Assembly: GCA_030679805.1 (NCBI GenBank) | Contig: JAUXST010000885.1 | Location: forward strand, 1-5,146 | Direction: 5' to 3' | DNA length: 5,146 nucleotides | DNA from: Reyranella sp. | GTDB taxonomy: Bacteria; Pseudomonadota; Alphaproteobacteria; Reyranellales; Reyranellaceae | In this document: positions 4,709 through 5,146 of the stretch, piece by piece | Numbering within the stretch: position 1 is the stretch's first letter | Layout: each line of letters opens with the position of its first letter | Program-made: the position numbers and the translations under genes | The notes under the pieces: generated by a model | The model's database searches: none | Told to the model about the DNA's origin: nothing | The model's input: only the letters and a program-made list of their open reading frames with translations

Positions 4709-5146
4709 ATGAAATTCACGCCAGAACACGAGGCCTTGCGCCAAACCTGGAAGACGCTGATCGACCGTGAGGTCAATCCCAACGTCGACGAGTGGGAGAA
4801 GGCGGGCCAATTTCCGGCCCACGAGCTGTTCAAGAAGATGGGCAACGCCGGCCTGCTGGGCGTCGACAAGCCGGTGCAGTTCGGCGGCTCGGGCCTCGAT
4901 TTCTCCTACGCCATGATCTGCTCGGAATCGCTCGGGCTGGTGAACGGCGGCTCGATCCCGATGGCGACCGGGGTGCAGATCTCGATGGCAACACCGGCGC
5001 TCGCCCGCTACGGCAGCGATGAGCTGCGTCAGGAGTTCCTCGCCCCGGCCATCAGCGGCGATTACGTGGCCTGCCTCGGCGTCTCGGAGACCGGCGCCGG
5101 CTCCGATGTCGCCTCGATCAAGACCACCGCCAACAAGGTTGGCGGC
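4709..5146 (+). CDS. atuD: Acyl-CoA dehydrogenase, N-terminal part, probable citronellyl-CoA dehydrogenase AtuD (cut by window end)
   Basis: The first 146 residues of an FAD-dependent acyl-CoA dehydrogenase (family length about 380-390); the frame is still open at the last base. It begins MKFTPEHEALRQTWKTLID, the usual N-terminal helical domain. GLLGVDKPVQFGGSGLD (48-64) is the conserved loop before the substrate helix. GVSETGAGSDVAS (124-136) matches the first acyl-CoA dehydrogenase signature that contacts FAD and substrate. The catalytic Glu lies in the unseen C-terminal part. AAGGA about 7 nt upstream serves as the ribosome site inside the end of the carboxylase gene, and the gap of 2 bp implies translational coupling. 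In the atu pathway AtuD oxidises citronellyl-CoA to geranyl-CoA, the substrate of the carboxylase just upstream. The family is certain; the specificity is inferred from gene order. Confidence 0.87.
   Translation, partial: MKFTPEHEALRQTWKTLIDREVNPNVDEWEKAGQFPAHELFKKMGNAGLLGVDKPVQFGGSGLDFSYAMICSESLGLVNGGSIPMATGVQISMATPALARYGSDELRQEFLAPAISGDYVACLGVSETGAGSDVASIKTTANKVGG

Noticed and set aside
1..5146. Search for mobile elements, CRISPR arrays, tRNA/rRNA genes and phage or defence genes
   Set aside because: No transposase, terminal repeats, regularly spaced repeats, tRNA-like fold or defence domain was recognised on either strand.

Overview
The window is GC-rich with strong G/C third-position bias, short intergenic gaps and Shine-Dalgarno-led genes. 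This fits a high-GC proteobacterium. The gene content (standalone SCP2-domain protein, CGNR regulator, LiuR-like operator) leans towards an alphaproteobacterium, but nothing here fixes the taxon.

Left part (1-1676): a two-gene minus-strand operon encodes a VOC/glyoxalase-like protein (661-1032) followed by a GFA-type cysteine-rich zinc protein (189-644). It ends at an intrinsic terminator (121-149). It is divergent from an ABATE/CGNR zinc-finger transcriptional regulator (1125-1676). The 92-bp gap between them holds an AT-rich 28-bp imperfect palindrome and, exactly 46 bp further on, a degenerate second copy with the same half-site spacing. These look like operators for the divergent pair. 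The regulator's start codon has no Shine-Dalgarno and is fixed by an in-frame stop two codons upstream.

Middle (1677-2219): a small SCP2-domain lipid/sterol-carrier protein lies on the minus strand, convergent with the regulator and separated from it by a terminator hairpin. It is divergent from the right-hand operon. The shared 150-bp promoter region contains a 22-bp near-perfect palindrome with a TTGAC element at each end.

Right part (2220-5146): a tightly packed plus-strand operon encodes an SDR-family enzyme, a carboxyltransferase (beta) subunit of a branched acyl-CoA carboxylase, and the N-terminal 146 residues of an acyl-CoA dehydrogenase that runs off the window. The order SDR - carboxylase beta - acyl-CoA dehydrogenase matches atuB-atuC-atuD of the acyclic terpene utilization (citronellol/geraniol) pathway. 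The carboxylase has Gly at the position where 3-methylcrotonyl-CoA carboxylase has a bulky Phe, which supports geranyl-CoA carboxylase. In that pathway the dehydrogenase makes geranyl-CoA from citronellyl-CoA and the carboxylase, with a biotin-bearing alpha subunit not seen here, carboxylates it. The carboxylase alpha subunit (AtuF), the hydratase (AtuE) and AtuA would be expected just outside the window.

No mobile element, CRISPR array, tRNA or rRNA was recognised. The most interesting items are the shared operator linking an SCP2 carrier to a terpene-type operon, the paired-operator architecture of the CGNR/glyoxalase region, and the non-canonical active site of the SDR.
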